Source: Ustulina deusta
Taxonomy: Eukaryota; Ascomycota; Sordariomycetes; Xylariales; Xylariaceae
NCBI GenBank assembly: GCA_023159155.1
Contig: JAJNNX010000008.1
Span: 682,001-746,000 of the forward strand
Length of the DNA stretch: 64,000 nucleotides
Direction: 5' to 3'
Shown in pieces: positions 1-11,562 of this stretch. The notes under the pieces were generated by a model. The model was not told the origin of the DNA. It did not search any database and worked only from the letters and a program-made list of their open reading frames with translations. A program made the translations under genes and the position numbers. Numbering within the stretch: the stretch's first letter is position 1; each line of letters starts with the position of its first letter.

Positions 1-215
1 CGTGGCTTTCGAGGAGGCCCGGAACCGCCGGTAGTACCCTATTGCCTTGGGCAGGAGGACGGGGCCGAGGAAGATGAGGAGGGACTTGATGCTGTGCGTC
101 CGTGTAAGTCAGTCAGTGTCTCATTTTGGTAGCCAGATTGAAGAGACGATTTGAGGGACCAGAGGAACGAGTTGGACTTGTTGTGTACTTACGTCCCCCA
201 CGAAATGGATGCCAT
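1..215 (-). CDS. N-terminus of a small membrane protein, partial at window edge
   Basis: Partial gene running off the left edge. Exon 1 is 215-193 (MASISWG plus two bases) and exon 2 is 91 to the edge. The intron is 192-92, with donor GTAAGT and acceptor CACAG. The joined frame stays open to base 1 and reads TIKSLLIFLGPVLLPKAIGYYRR, a hydrophobic segment followed by basic residues, as in a short fungal protein with an N-terminal membrane anchor. I remember similar conserved hypothetical proteins in filamentous fungi but know no function. The start is the only ATG close to the donor, and both splice sites are near consensus. The rest of the gene lies outside the window, so the length cannot be judged. 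Confidence 0.55.
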
Positions 216-959
216 GGTAGGTTGTCTTCTCTGTGCTATATCATTCTGTTGTGTGGGAAAACAGGTCCTGATCTGTCTTTTTTGTTGTAAGTGTGGCCAG
301 ATGTTCCTGTTTTCGGTCTCGTCATAACCTTGAAGGCGCCTACCTTCCCATAGTGGAGCTTCAGCGAACCGAACCCCGCCGAGAGCGGCGCTAATGCTCG
401 GCTTAGGTGCCCAAAATGTGGATGCTCATTTAGCACCTAGGTAGAATCTCGTTATTTGATTGGCTCAATATTTTGCTAGCCGTGTCCACTGTAGTTTTCT
501 TCTCATTCATAAATTCTCTTGACACGCTACTCTTCCTTCTCTTTGTCTTCTTCACATCTTGCAAATAGTGCTTTGCAGCCACGAAAGACATTAGATTGTG
601 CGCACATTCTACACTTTACGCGTGGTCTAGCTAAAATGCTACCTATCTGGAAATACGACAGGAGGAGCCGTCGATCCCGTCGGTGATTATTCAGATCAAG
701 CTAGCTAGACATAGCAACGATCCAGGTAAGAGAGTAAGACCATTTCTGGCACTTTCGAAGCTTTGGCGATCTTTCTTAGTGGTCGCTAGAGTCAAAAAGT
801 ATGCCTAGATCGACCCCAAGTACTCTGCCAAGAGTCATCTCAATCGTGTTACAGAGTCCTAGCCTTTGCGCGATGATACACTCTGCGTCAAAATAGATGA
901 GAGACATGCCCTGGTCCTAGCTTTCCTTTTGTGTACAGTATGTGTTCGACCTCGTCCAT
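216..959. other. intergenic spacer with no gene seen
   Basis: This is the promoter side of the partial left-edge gene and the 3' flank of GET1. Short ORFs here have no recognisable motif. The minus-strand ORF at 236-436 lies directly upstream of the edge gene and looks like chance. A plus-strand ORF at 931-1191 is the complement of GET1 coding sequence. Confidence 0.5.
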
Positions 960-1743
960 TCATGAATTCTTCTTGCTCTTTGCTGTCGGCGATGCGGGTG
1001 TTGGCCCCCTTGTTCCAGTTGTAGACGCGGCAGATTGTTTCTGTGCCGTCTTTTTTCCAAGTGCAAAGAGGAATGTGGCTTTGATCGTATCGCTAAAGAG
1101 TAGAACCGCTGCCGCGCAGGCCGTTTGCCATGATACTATGCTAATGCTGCCGAGTGGCGCTCTCGGAAACGACAATATCCACTCGACGTAATATGGGAAC
1201 CAGCCGCTCGGTAGCCAAAACATAGGCTCCTTTCCGTAGATCCAGGGCAGTATAAACTTGACTCCCGACGTAGCAGACCAGCGTATAATTCCGGCGGTAC
1301 GATCGAAGTTGGTTTTGGAGGCAACCTCTGAGGCTTCTAGTAGACAAGAAAGATGAACATCAGTATACATCATCTTCCACTGTGGATAAGGCTTTAGTTG
1401 TCAGGCACTCACTCATCTTCTCGAGCAGCTCCAACTGTTTGTCGTGCTGGCGCCGGAGCTTCGCCCACTTTGCGAACTGGTCCTGACTGCTCGTAGCTTT
1501 CAAGTCACGTCGGATGGCAAGGTAATCTTTCTGAAGCTTATTCTTTTCGGTCGCTTGTTTCGAAACCTCTGTTGGGAAAGCAAGGTAGATGTTCCACAGC
1601 TAGGCGAACCTGGTTAGCTAGTAAATGACCTTTTGGGGTCCTGTCATCAAACATACGATGTTGTTGATGGTTGCGGCTCCGATGGTGTTCACCAGGTGAA
1701 CAGCCACCTCGACCAAGAGGACGACAAGAAGCAAGGACGGCAT
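960..1743 (-). CDS. GET1: Get1/WRB subunit of the tail-anchored protein insertase
   Basis: Three exons: 1743-1657, 1599-1413 and 1336-960, giving 216 aa, near the usual 200-215 of fungal Get1. Exon 1 encodes a hydrophobic N-terminal segment ([18 protein letters not shown]). Exon 2 encodes the charged cytosolic coiled coil ([15 protein letters not shown], then [15 protein letters not shown]), which in the family docks the Get3 ATPase. Exon 3 carries the conserved [13 protein letters not shown] stretch and two more membrane segments around [18 protein letters not shown]. Intron phases are 0 and 1. Donors are GTATGT and GTGAGT and acceptors are TAG. Known role: with Get2, Get1 forms the ER receptor that releases tail-anchored proteins from Get3 into the membrane. 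The Ala/Thr/Lys-rich C-terminal tail is typical of filamentous fungi. Identification is firm, and the exon joins are frame-consistent. Confidence 0.93.
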
Positions 1744-2211
1744 TTTCTTGCGGACCCCGTGCGCGTGTATGAAGAAAGGCACCGCAGCGAGCGCGAGTTA
1801 GGCTTGAAGAAAGTGACACCCGTGAATGAGGCGTGGACTTTGGTGTGTGGCCTGTTCTACATCATAGTGGAGCTGATAAGGCGAACAATCGATATGAATT
1901 AAAGGTTATAAATGTAGTTAAAGGGATTTACCCCACCACATCACCCCCCTCGAGCTCCTGCATGTAGGCACCTAGGGCTATGGGCGAGGCTAAAGATCAG
2001 TAGGTACGTACCTACCTAGGTAGGCTGGGTAGGTTCTATTTATCTACCTCAGCACATACACGTACCTAATCTATCTCCTAGCAACGTGAGGCGGAAGCAC
2101 TGAGGCCATTCAAGTTGCAAATGGAGAACCCGACTAGATGGCCTTATTGAGCTTCCTCTTTCAGATCTCACTCAATACTGCTCGCCTCACCTAGGGAATT
2201 TCAATTCCAAT
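1744..2211. other. divergent promoter interval with TAGGTA motifs
   Basis: About 470 bp between GET1 (minus) and the plus-strand prenyltransferase-repeat gene, so it probably holds both promoters. It contains a cluster of the dispersed TACCTA/TAGGTA motif at 1964-2070, including the palindrome ACCTACCTAGGTAGG. No coding capacity of its own was recognised. Confidence 0.5.
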
Positions 2212-3207
2212 ATGTCAAGAGCTCTGGACAAAAACTTGCTGTCTCAGTTGAAATCAGAGGACCCGAGACCAGCTTATAATGATCTGTCAAGACTGTTCGC
2301 AAATTTACCTGAATCCGGCTTATTAGAAATTGAATTCCTTGGGGGGAGTCATCCGTTGGAACCTGGTGTCAACTTTCTACAAGACGGGAACGCTATAGCA
2401 ATTCCCAAGTTACGGCTCGTGCAGGCCTTCTTTGTTGCTCGCCAGATCCTCCAGGACTATCTTGAAAATACTAGCGAGATCATTACCCACGATGTCGCAG
2501 CTGCAACCTCCATAGCCTTATTGATGGACCCAGAACATTTGACGGCTGCCAATATACGGAAACGTGCTCTCTCGACCTCCGGGAGTCTATCATTTGCCAC
2601 TCTAAAGAGTGAACAAAAATTTGTTGATACGCTGCTCACCGCTAGACTGCATCGCCACACGAAATCACCGACTCTCTGGTCGCACCGGCGTTGGCTTGTC
2701 GCTACCTGTTTGACCTTGAGCATTTCTTGGGATATTCGGTACGACATCAAACATGTGGTTATGATCGCCGGGGAACGCCATCCTCGTAATTACGTGGCGT
2801 GGCAACACGCTCGATTGTTATTAGATCGCGACCCGAGTCTGGCGGGTACTATCGCCTTTGATGTGAAGGAGTTTTGTTTGAGAAACCATTCTGACATCTC
2901 GGGTTGGGCTTTCCTATCGGACTGTATTGCCAGGATCCAAGATGAGGAAAGTCGGAGATCGGTCTGTTCATCGGTCCTTAACGACGTTCTCTCTATAACC
3001 GAGTCATTTCGTTGGACAAATGAGTCAGTTTGGATGTTCTTGCGCACGATCGTAGCACGAGAAAGTATCAACGACCAAGACTTCAAACGATTCATCGCTA
3101 TAAATAACGGGCTCTCCGCCCCAATGTCGCACAACACACCTCAGTGGACAATTATGGAGAGGGCTCGTGAATGGTGTGATAAACATCGTGTGCCAAAAGT
3201 AGCTTGA
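2212..3207 (+). CDS. Prenyltransferase alpha-subunit repeat protein (PTAR1/Ecm9-like)
   Basis: Single exon, 331 aa, with the ATG close behind a T-rich leader. Two protein prenyltransferase alpha repeats (PPTA) are visible. The first is LWSHRRWLV at about residue 155, matching the W-x-HRRW core. The second is RNYVAWQHARLLL at about residue 192, matching NY-x-x-W. These helix pairs form the alpha subunit of farnesyl- and geranylgeranyl-transferases. The protein lacks the longer tandem series of PPTA repeats seen in Ram2 or Bet4. It fits better with PTAR1 (animals) and Ecm9 (yeast), the presumed alpha partner for prenylation of SNAREs such as Ykt6. That specific role is inference from family knowledge. 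RHO1, a prenylated GTPase, lies 15 kb away, but that is probably coincidence. Confidence 0.78.
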   Translation: MSRALDKNLLSQLKSEDPRPAYNDLSRLFANLPESGLLEIEFLGGSHPLEPGVNFLQDGNAIAIPKLRLVQAFFVARQILQDYLENTSEIITHDVAAATSIALLMDPEHLTAANIRKRALSTSGSLSFATLKSEQKFVDTLLTARLHRHTKSPTLWSHRRWLVATCLTLSISWDIRYDIKHVVMIAGERHPRNYVAWQHARLLLDRDPSLAGTIAFDVKEFCLRNHSDISGWAFLSDCIARIQDEESRRSVCSSVLNDVLSITESFRWTNESVWMFLRTIVARESINDQDFKRFIAINNGLSAPMSHNTPQWTIMERAREWCDKHRVPKVA

Positions 3208-4081
3208 ACTAGGAATATGCTACCCTCCACTCACTATCCTATAAACCCATCAAACCTTGTGCATTTTGGTTCACGAATCAGTAGCTGAGCCTCGGGAGGA
3301 GGCATGGAAGGACTCTTGTTGCAGGCATGTGCGACTGAACTAGAGGATAGCAATGCCTTCTATCGTGAGGCTGACTACACATTTTCGTGTGACCTTATGA
3401 ATACACATGATACTACAGTACTATGGTATCTACCGTAGTGTAGATATCAACCACCCTTCTTAAACTACGTAGTGGGCCACCGAGTCCACATGGTATTCGA
3501 TAGCTCACACCAGGAGAACAAACTTGTCAAGACACCTGGGGCTGTTTGGCATAGAGCGAGCGATGACGTCTGCAGAGTAATGTGTTCCTTAATGAACACA
3601 GATGGTGCCTTTTCTTATCTCGCAACAGCACCACAAGACAAGGCGTAGGCAGAGCTTACAAACACCGAGCAAACATAGCCGACTAGGTAGATACTGTGGT
3701 AGATTTATACTTAGTACGCGGCTAATATTAAACTGCAGTGCTCATAGGCCAGGAAGATTCCGAAGGGCGCTACAAATTATCCCTCAATGATCGCCGGCAA
3801 TGTTGCATTCCGCAGTACCTACAATGAATTGCTGTCGTCATATCAAAACAATCAACTACCGATGCAGTACGCTAACCCTTGCATTTGAAACACTGAGCTG
3901 CCTTAGGCAAATGTTGATAGCCGAAATGCGAGTGTTAATCTCCTAACATTGGAGCTCGATCAACAAGACGATTCGTCATACCTACCCTACTGTACGGCTT
4001 TAGTGCCCTCTGCGACATTACGTGTCTACGATACGAGTTCTCAGTTCTCGCATCAGTCTACAAGGCTGCCGCAGAGGTGAC

Positions 4082-4121
4082 AGGCAAGGCAAGGCGACAA
4101 GGCAAGGCAAGACAGGGCAAG
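4082..4121. repeat. imperfect GGCAA pentanucleotide repeat
   Basis: A run of AGGCA/GGCAA units with interruptions (GGCGACAAGGCAAGGCAAG and similar) spans about 40 bases in the spacer. No gene association was seen. Confidence 0.7.
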
Positions 4122-5131
4122 AAATTAAAACTTTTGTTCCCGAGTTATCCGCAGTTGAGGTTAGGGCTAAAGTTTAGTTGTGGTGTGAACAAAGTTTATT
4201 TAGGTATTATGTTTCGGCACTGTTGATCAATTTGTACAACTTACCCCTGCGTAGTGATGAAAGGAGAATACCTACCGACGTGGAGAGCACCCTTGCTTTG
4301 CCCCTTTAACCCAGCAGCCGCTAGTCTACCTAGCGCGGCTCCCACAAAACAGTCGACCCGGATTACCAGACGATGAAATCAACCCAACCCGGTATTTGCT
4401 ATGACTATGAATACGATCCGACAACAACAATTCTTCAACAATTCTTGGTTTGCTAGACGCGCGGTGCTTGTGGGTACAGAAACACTTGGACGTGAAACAT
4501 ATTTCTATAGTAGATATGCTGCCTGCTGCAGGGCACAGACACCTAACCCAGGTAGGTATGTTCTACCTCACAGGTAGTGGAAATCAAAAAGCTGAGCTAA
4601 TGAAATGGCCTCCTCTCGGATGAGTCCTGCCTAGAGACCCAACTGGCACTTTGAGGAGCCTTCTAACTTCCAGAACCGCTCGCGAATACCTTAGTCATTG
4701 GGCGTTAAATACGCTTCTAGAGAATGAAAAGCGAGTTCGCGCTTTATCAATAGCGACCTTATGAGAAAGATGGCAAGGCTATATAAAAGTGGTGGGGATG
4801 CAATACCAAAAGAAAAGAACAGACAGTCCCGATGATGTATCATATGTTTACTACTCGCTCGTGCTAATTGATTGCTGGGTGTTGTAGAGTAAATGGATGT
4901 CGTACAGCTGCAGCTCTGCATCGAAAAAGCATCTGACCGTTGTTGCAGTTTTGTTGCAGTTCTTTTTTTAATATCTTCATGCTGCGAGTATAGTATTTAT
5001 GCGCGGTGTTCCAGTTTTCCGATGTCTTACTTGTAGGCACGCCGCACGCATCATGTAGATAGACTCGAGATGATAGCAAACCAATGGTAAGATCTACACT
5101 ACAGTGGCCTGGGTCAGCGGGTGGGGTCTAA

Positions 5132-5490
5132 GCAGGGGCTAAGCTGATTGCGAAGTACAGTACTTATCAGAAGCGCAAGTGGTGTACCACACGAAAGTTC
5201 AAGTTCCCACAACCGTTTCCACCCGCTGGTATACACGGACCAGGGTCGCGGCCAATAACGACGCCTCCCGCATTTGGTCGTGGGCCAGAACAGCCAAGAA
5301 CAGCAATTATGAAGGAAGTCCAAGAGCTTCCCCAGCCGCAAGCGATCCCAGTGCAGCAGTCTAGTGCACCGAGCAATCCTGCCGCGGCCAAAATGCTCCC
5401 AGTACCCCCGGCAGACGCAGCCCCAAAGGGAAAGTCGGATAGTTGGTTACCAGGTATCTTTCCTATCTTTGGCCGCCAAGCTCGATGACC
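5132..5490 (+). pseudogene. proline-rich coding-like segment without a clear start
   Basis: One plus-strand frame is open from 5132 to the TGA ending at 5490. From about 5195 it reads like genuine low-complexity protein (KFKFPQPFPPAG, then PITTPPAFGRGPEQP, then VQELPQPQAIPVQQSS) and ends WLPGIFPIFGRQAR. The only internal ATG near the middle (5308-5310) would give about 60 aa. It could be the last exon of a gene whose 5' exons I cannot place, or a relic. The opposite strand also has a 129-codon ORF (5556-5167), rich in Gly and Ala, which I regard as the shadow. No family was recognised. Confidence 0.25.
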
Positions 5491-6401
5491 GCCGATCGCT
5501 TTCGCCGGTCTGTACAGGGATTCGGCTCTATCTGCGCTACTATATCTGGTGTACACTAGACAGGAGAAGGTAGGGTGAGCCGGATTTAGATAGGCAGTGT
5601 ACGGTACGAATGTACAGTCCAGCAGTATTCGTCTACACGAGTCAAAGATGCGCTTTTGAGTCGTTCCCGCCGGCTCTCAGCAAGGACGATTCAACCATCC
5701 ATCCACCATCTCTCCACCCTCTCTAGACTCCATCCCTCCCCCTCCGAGTCCTGAGTGTCGAGTCTTGCCGTTGTTGGTGCTGTTCTAACTAATGTGTTCA
5801 TACTAATACCCTACAGCTAATTAATCAGTCGTTTTCGTCCCGTTTTCTTATTTTGTATCTCTGTGGTCTCTCTTTTGCCACCAACTCAGGAATAGAAGTG
5901 GCGCTTATATATTTCTTTGTCTCATATATCCGCATCTCTGTCTTGGAATTCAAGTCGCTATATATTGGACAGCGATCCTCGCTTCTAGTGACCCTATTAA
6001 GGCCCTACATTCCTTGCCAGCCGGCTTTTCTTGCGAAACCCTCTTCGCTCTTCCTATCGCTCGTGGTTTTCTTGTCGACGTCCCTAGCCCACAGGCCATT
6101 CTACCATTGAATTTTACCAATGACGCCCGACAGCTTCGCCGTCGCATAATATCGGGACTCGGAGTCTGGCACTCGGTCGCCTGCTTTATATATGTACATC
6201 CGGATCTCAACAACGTCAACGCGATTGACCATTTACGAAGCTACTCGCCCTAGACTATACTCTCCCTTTAGACGATAGGTTCTTGCTACGCTTGTCAAAC
6301 CGACTTTGGTCTACCGACAGTTTCCGTGTGAGGGGTGCTCTGGAGAAAAGGCAGTTGGACTGAGTAAGAGACTCGGTCGAGTTGGTGTTGGGTGCATCAA
6401 G

Positions 6402-8039
6402 ATGCATCGGGTCTTCATTTTGCTTCAGCTCTCATTATGGGTCACGAGTATATACGCGTTGGCGCTAGGTACGCCTGAAAGTCAACGTGAAGCCAGGAGT
6501 CCAGATGTCGACGCCCCTTCCAAGGGATTCGTTACATTTAAGCTAGTCAAGAAGGCTACAACCGTCAGTACTCTAGACGTCAATCACCTGATGACCTTTT
6601 GCTTACCTTGAATCAAATACAGTCTGATAAATTCAAACCCGCCATCACTCCCCGGTCTCGTAGGGGTGCTGGTCAAGATACAGAGGACAGTGCCGCAATT
6701 GCCGAGAGGGCTGCTGGATATCAAATCGTCAAGGCTCAACAGTCAACTTTCAAAAATAGCGCCGGCATTGACCAAGATGGAACGGACTACTCATACTTTG
6801 CCGAGGTCGAGCTCGGATCGGAGGCAAAACAGCTTTACATGCTTCTCGACACCGGTGCAAGCACAACTTGGGTCATGGGATCAACTTGCACATCAAAATC
6901 ATGCCTCACGCACAACACGTTCGGACCGGGCGACTCGAAAACATACAATGACACTGGCATGACCTATTCCGTGGAGTATGGCACTGGTTCTGTTCGCGGC
7001 AATGTAGTCGAGGATACCTTGGCCTTAGCCGGGCTCTCGGTGACTCTGCTTTTCGGAGTTGCTAATACTACCTCGGACCAATTCACACAGTTTCCATTTG
7101 ATGGAATTCTGGGTCTGGCTACCAGCCCCGATACTTGGCTCAGCGCCGTCGTGAACGCCAAATTGATTGATTCAAACATGTTTGGCATCAGCTTGTCGAG
7201 GAGCTCAGATGGCACGAATGACGGAGAAATTGTCTTCGGCGCACTGGATCCGGATAAGTATACGGGGGATATCACATACACATCCGTCAAGTCAGATAGC
7301 GCTTGGACCATTCCATTGGACGGCATCACGATCAGCGGCGAGTCAGCCGGTATCACGGGGAGGTCAGCTTACATTGATACTGGTACAAGTTTCGTATTCG
7401 GGCCTCCCGACGATGTCGAGGCCATGTATAAGCTAATACCTGGCTCATCCACGAGTGACGGCTCAACGTACACTGTTCCTTGTGATACCGATAGCCAAGT
7501 AGCTTTCACCTTCTCAGGGGTAAGCTGGAAGGTGTCTTCCAAAGATTTTGTGTCTGGGCCCAACAGCGATGGCAATTGCACGGGCAATATATATGGGATA
7601 GAGTATGTCTCCGGCGGATGGTTAGTTGGTGACGTGTTCTTGAAGAATGTCTACAGTGTCTTCGATGTGGACAACGGGCGAATTGGTAGGTTTCATCGAA
7701 TGCTAGCCCAACTAGCCTTTTCTTTCTGGGCATTATGGCTAACAAACAACAGGATTCGCTACCAAGGCAGTCCCAAAGACTACTTTACCAAGCACGACAA
7801 CTACTACAGTTCCCACCGGAACGTCCGCCGCCGCCGTATCATCTAGTTTGGTGTCTAGTGCCGTCCCAACAGATGGTACGACGGGACTGAACGGACACGA
7901 AACAGCGACCGCGGACGCGTCTACTGGGCAACCGACGGATGATAGCGCCAAGCCGGATTCGTCCGGAAGCAAACTCGGTCTAGGATGCTCTATAGCATTG
8001 CTTGCGTCGATACTCTCAACAATCACAGTGATCGTCTAA
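6402..8039 (+). CDS. GPI-anchored aspartic endopeptidase (yapsin-like)
   Basis: Three exons: 6402-6563, 6623-7685 and 7753-8039, 503 aa. The start at 6402 opens a signal peptide (hydrophobic VFILLQLSLWVTSIYALAL). A charged propeptide follows, with a dibasic-type RSRRGAG site. The two catalytic aspartates are Asp130 in LLDTGASTTW and Asp306 in YIDTGTSFVFG. The flap Tyr is in VEYGTGSVRG. The C-terminus is a Ser/Thr-rich stalk (TTTTTVPTG) followed by a hydrophobic tail (GCSIALLASILSTITVIV), the GPI-anchor signal typical of fungal yapsins/OpsB-type proteases, which act at the cell surface. Intron phases are 0 and 1. The first donor is the weaker GTCAGT, chosen because it alone keeps the frame and joins propeptide to propeptide. 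The exact enzyme subgroup is uncertain. Confidence 0.9.
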
Positions 8040-9869
8040 GTCTGCCAGGATATTTGGAACACTCTTCGTGTTTCCCTCTAGTCCGTTCAACCTGAATTGG
8101 GTATGGGACCATGATACGAGCAGATTTGTGAATTTCAGGACTTCCTTGCCCACGTGAGGGTCCCGAAATACTCGGCATCACGACACAAATTAAACAGCAA
8201 ACATCGGTCCCTGTGATGGACACAAAGGACGCTGCCAGGCCGCGTGCTTGTGAAGCTGATAGGATGGCGAGATTAAAGACGAATGATACCCATGAGGAGG
8301 ATGGTTGAGGGAAGCAGTGAGTTTACGCAGATTTGCCGGGGAAATCTAAAGTCAGCAGATAAAGCTAGTGACTTGTATATATATGGAACTAGTCGCCAGC
8401 TGTTTATATCTAAAGAATATGTAATAAGCAAAGAAATATTCACTTCAGAGCTGCATTCATTTGACTTCGGATCGTGCACATTAGGTAGGTATGTGGATTT
8501 AAGATGTATGGCCCCTGTCTCTCTTCACTTTATATACCGTTTCATTATAGGTATCCTGGGCAGCTATAATATACTCCCCTAGGTCATTAGTAGTACTGGC
8601 ACAATTGCAACTAGCTAATCAGACCCTTTTTTAGGTTTAAACCGGTACTTTTTAACTTTTCACTATATTGTTGAACTATTTACTACTAGGGCTCTTGTCT
8701 CGCGAACGGCCCGTAAAGCATTATTCGGCAATCAACACGGAGCCACAACTGGTTTTGCCGTAGCTTTCCGAATACGGTTCGGTGGGACATATAACGATCG
8801 CGATTAAGAAATACAGCGAGTGTTGCGCAGAGGTTTTTTTTGGGTTTTTTTTCCGGGGTATCGTGATGAAAGCTGTATGTAGGATAGCAAACTCCGTCCC
8901 CGCCTCCGCCTCCGCCTCCCCCCTCTACTGCCCCTGGATCCTTCACGCACGCGTCAGGCAATAATACGTCGCGGCCAGGACTCCGCCCGGGCCCAACTTC
9001 TTCTTCTCAAACGCGTCCTCGTCCCAGCGGGATCCCGCGCGCCCAGGTCCAAAGAGACGACGAGGTATCTCGTCTCGCGCGCGGGCGGCGTGGCTGCGAC
9101 GGGCGATGGACAGCGCCGGTGTGTGTTGGCTTCGCTTCCTCCGTGGTCAGGCTCGTGGCTGCTGTGGTGACGGTGGCGGCGTGGGACCGGCGACACTGTC
9201 TGGTTGATGCTTTGGGGAGAACGGCTTGCCCATTGCGAGGCGGCGATGCAGGGGCTAGGTAGGTAGGTGGGCAGGTGAAGATGAAAAGTGAAAGCAAGAG
9301 GACTGGCTGCGTTGCCTTCGACTCTCTCCCTCCCTCTTTGGGCAACCTTTGGGCCAAAGAGGGGGGTTTAGTGAGCGCGTTTCTTTATTTGGGCTAACAC
9401 ACGCCGGTGGCTTTATACCGTGTGGAATGATTGTTGCCTTTCCCTGATCCAGTTTCGTAAAAAAAAAATTTTTTGACTGCGTGAAGACGGCGAGAGCTGA
9501 TCAACAAATATGACGGTTTCGGGTATTTATTTCTATTCACTCGGGGCCGCGGTCGGCTAACTCGAGTCTCTGTTGTCGATGCTATTTGTATGCGCAAGCC
9601 CGCTATTCCAGAAATTCTCTTCCTAATCTCGTTTATTTCAGGCGCATACTCTCAGCAGGGAAGCTAATTATCTGGTAGGTAGGAAAAAAGGGCAAATGGT
9701 TCTTTGTCATGTGTCGAGTTAGTCGGCAAGAATATCAGGACCCATGCTACCATCAAGTTAAGATATCACTTCTGCGGGCACTTGTTGTTTATCTTATGCA
9801 TTATTTAACGACCGATCTGCCTAACGACATGTACCGAGTAACTCAGCTAGGCAGATCGCCTATTTAGTC
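8040..9869. other. intergenic interval with no gene seen
   Basis: About 1.8 kb between the convergent ends of the protease gene (plus) and the dehydrogenase gene (minus). The first 600 bp are AT-rich. A GC-rich block at 8880-9250 has several overlapping ORFs on the minus strand (up to 116 codons) with Arg/Pro/Thr-rich composition and no motif. I do not call a gene there. Confidence 0.45.
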
Positions 9870-10933
9870 TCATCCACTGACACCCACCATCTTGCAGCTA
9901 ATATCCCACAGGTTGCGTCCTGCCACGGTATCAAAGGCATACGCCCTGTAGCCTCCATTTACAAGGTCGGGCTCCTCTCTCTCGTGCCCTTTTCTACATT
10001 CCTCGAGATACACTCCTCCTTCGCCCTCCCAAACCTTGCCTACCGCCGCCCAAACCTGGGTAGCAGCCCCCTGCGTAGTAGTTTTGAGCACTTGCTTTAG
10101 CTGAGGGTTGCTATTCAAGAACGCATTACGTTCTTCTTCACTGCGGAGCTCGTGTCGCTGGAGCCCTGTGATGATACAGCCAGGGTGGACGGACAGTCCG
10201 TGGACACCTGCCGGCCCGTAGAGACTTTCAATCCTGTTGGCCATCAAAATGTTCGCGGTCTTGCTGTGCTGATAGGCAAGTCGAGGGTTATAGATACCCT
10301 CGAGATTGAGATTGTCCAGTTTGATTGCACTCCCCCTGTGTGCCCCCGAAGTCACATTGATGACACGCGAGTTGAACGACGGCGTGCTCGAAGACAGGAG
10401 AGTAGGCCGGAGAAGCTGGAATAGCAGGAAATGGGCAAGATGGTTCACACCAAACTGCGTCTCGAAACCATCAACTGTGCGTCCTTCCGGAGTATTGCGT
10501 ACCCCTGCAGGTTGTTAGTGTCTAGGCCTACGTGGTATCGTGTTGCGTCTGGCAACGTACCTGCATTGTTGATCAAAACGTTCAACTTCTGGCTTTTAGC
10601 AAGGAAGTCTTTCGCTCCCGCTCGAACAGACTCGAGTGATGTCAAGTCCATCAACACGATCCCCAACTTTCCCTTCCCCTCGCTTCGAACTTTTTCTGCT
10701 TTGGTATAGTCTCGAGCCTGCATATACACGTCTGCCCCAGTCGAATGAAGAGCGCTAACAGTATCTATGCCAATGCCGGATGTAGACCCCGTCACAAGCA
10801 TTGTCTTCCCCCCTAAGAGATTGACAAGACCTTCATCATTGATTATTTGTATTGCTGTTGGCCGCCCATCACCTTCGCCTTGCGGATTGGCATGGACCTC
10901 AGCGTACGGGTTGGTAGGGTCGATTGGCGCCAT
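9870..10933 (-). CDS. Short-chain dehydrogenase/reductase (retinol-DH/WWOX-like)
   Basis: Two exons: 10933-10561 and 10504-9870, 335 aa. The intron 10560-10505 has donor GTACGT and acceptor CTGCAG, phase 1, and falls inside the NNAG motif. Visible SDR signature: nucleotide-binding TGSTSGIG at residues 48-55, NNAG at 122-125, catalytic Ser at about 177 (VTSGAH), and YQHSK (Tyr202, Lys206). The length and the HLAHFLLFQLL stretch fit the NADP-dependent retinol dehydrogenase/WW-domain-oxidoreductase-like group common in filamentous fungi. The substrate cannot be predicted. I chose the ATG at 10933 because the longer in-frame extension would need a TTG start. The gene is convergent with the protease and divergent from the amino-acid transporter. 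Confidence 0.9.
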
Positions 10934-11562
10934 GATTGCCGCTATCAATGTCTGATATAAAAATGTATATGTTCAAAAATAAGAACATGGGATTGGCAGC
11001 TCGAAGCCCATCTCTTCGGGGCCAACTGGTGTACATCTATCTATAGGGGATGCGATTCATTGGGGCCGGAGCCGAAGCGGCTAAACAGATACCTATCAAT
11101 CATTCCAACGGACTCGAACTGGGGTTCAGGATAGATGTCGTCAGTGACAGGGTGTGCCATGGTAAGACAGGTCAAGCAAACCCATGCTTAAAGTGCGATT
11201 TCATATTGCATTTTGGCCTTCCAGCTGTGCATCATTCACCGCTCGAATACCTGGATCGATCATATAAAAAAGGGTTCTTCTACACACTCGGACGGTTGAA
11301 GACGGCTCAATTCAGGGGCTCCCTTATCATTCAACGATAAGACGCAACCTACTGCAGATAAGTAGATAGGTACCTAAGTCTACCTTTCTCTACCTACCTG
11401 GTAGGTGCAATGCTTGTTTAGGATGGGATTGTTTCGGACAATAGCTTACTTATACAAAATCCGCCACGTCAACTTGCGAAACAACAATACGTCTACTAGC
11501 TAGAATATTATAGATCACTTAACTTCGCGCAAGATGTTTCCGCGATAAGACTGCCAAACACA
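10934..11562. other. divergent promoter interval
   Basis: About 630 bp between the SDR (minus) and the transporter (plus). It holds a TATA-like ATATAAAAAAG at about 11263 and a TACCTA/TAGGTA cluster at 11358-11406. A 96-codon plus ORF at 11050-11340 has no recognisable motif and is not called. Confidence 0.45.

Larger units (their letters stand above)
3208..6401. other. long intergenic interval with coding-like fragment and GGCAA repeat
   Basis: About 3.2 kb with no complete gene. It holds a degenerate GGCAA tandem tract at 4082-4121, a TATA-like TATATAAAAG at about 4780, and an open coding-like segment at 5132-5490 (listed separately). Sequence just before 6402 is the leader of the aspartic protease. 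Other ORFs are short and without motifs. Confidence 0.45.

Noticed and set aside
5167..5556. 129-codon minus-strand ORF rich in Gly/Ala
   Set aside because: It is the complement of the proline-rich plus-strand frame, which looks more protein-like. The Gly/Ala content is the expected mirror of Pro/Gly codons.
8954..9357. GC-rich minus-strand ORFs
   Set aside because: Composition is Arg/Thr/Pro-rich with no domain. No splice-linked continuation was found on either side.
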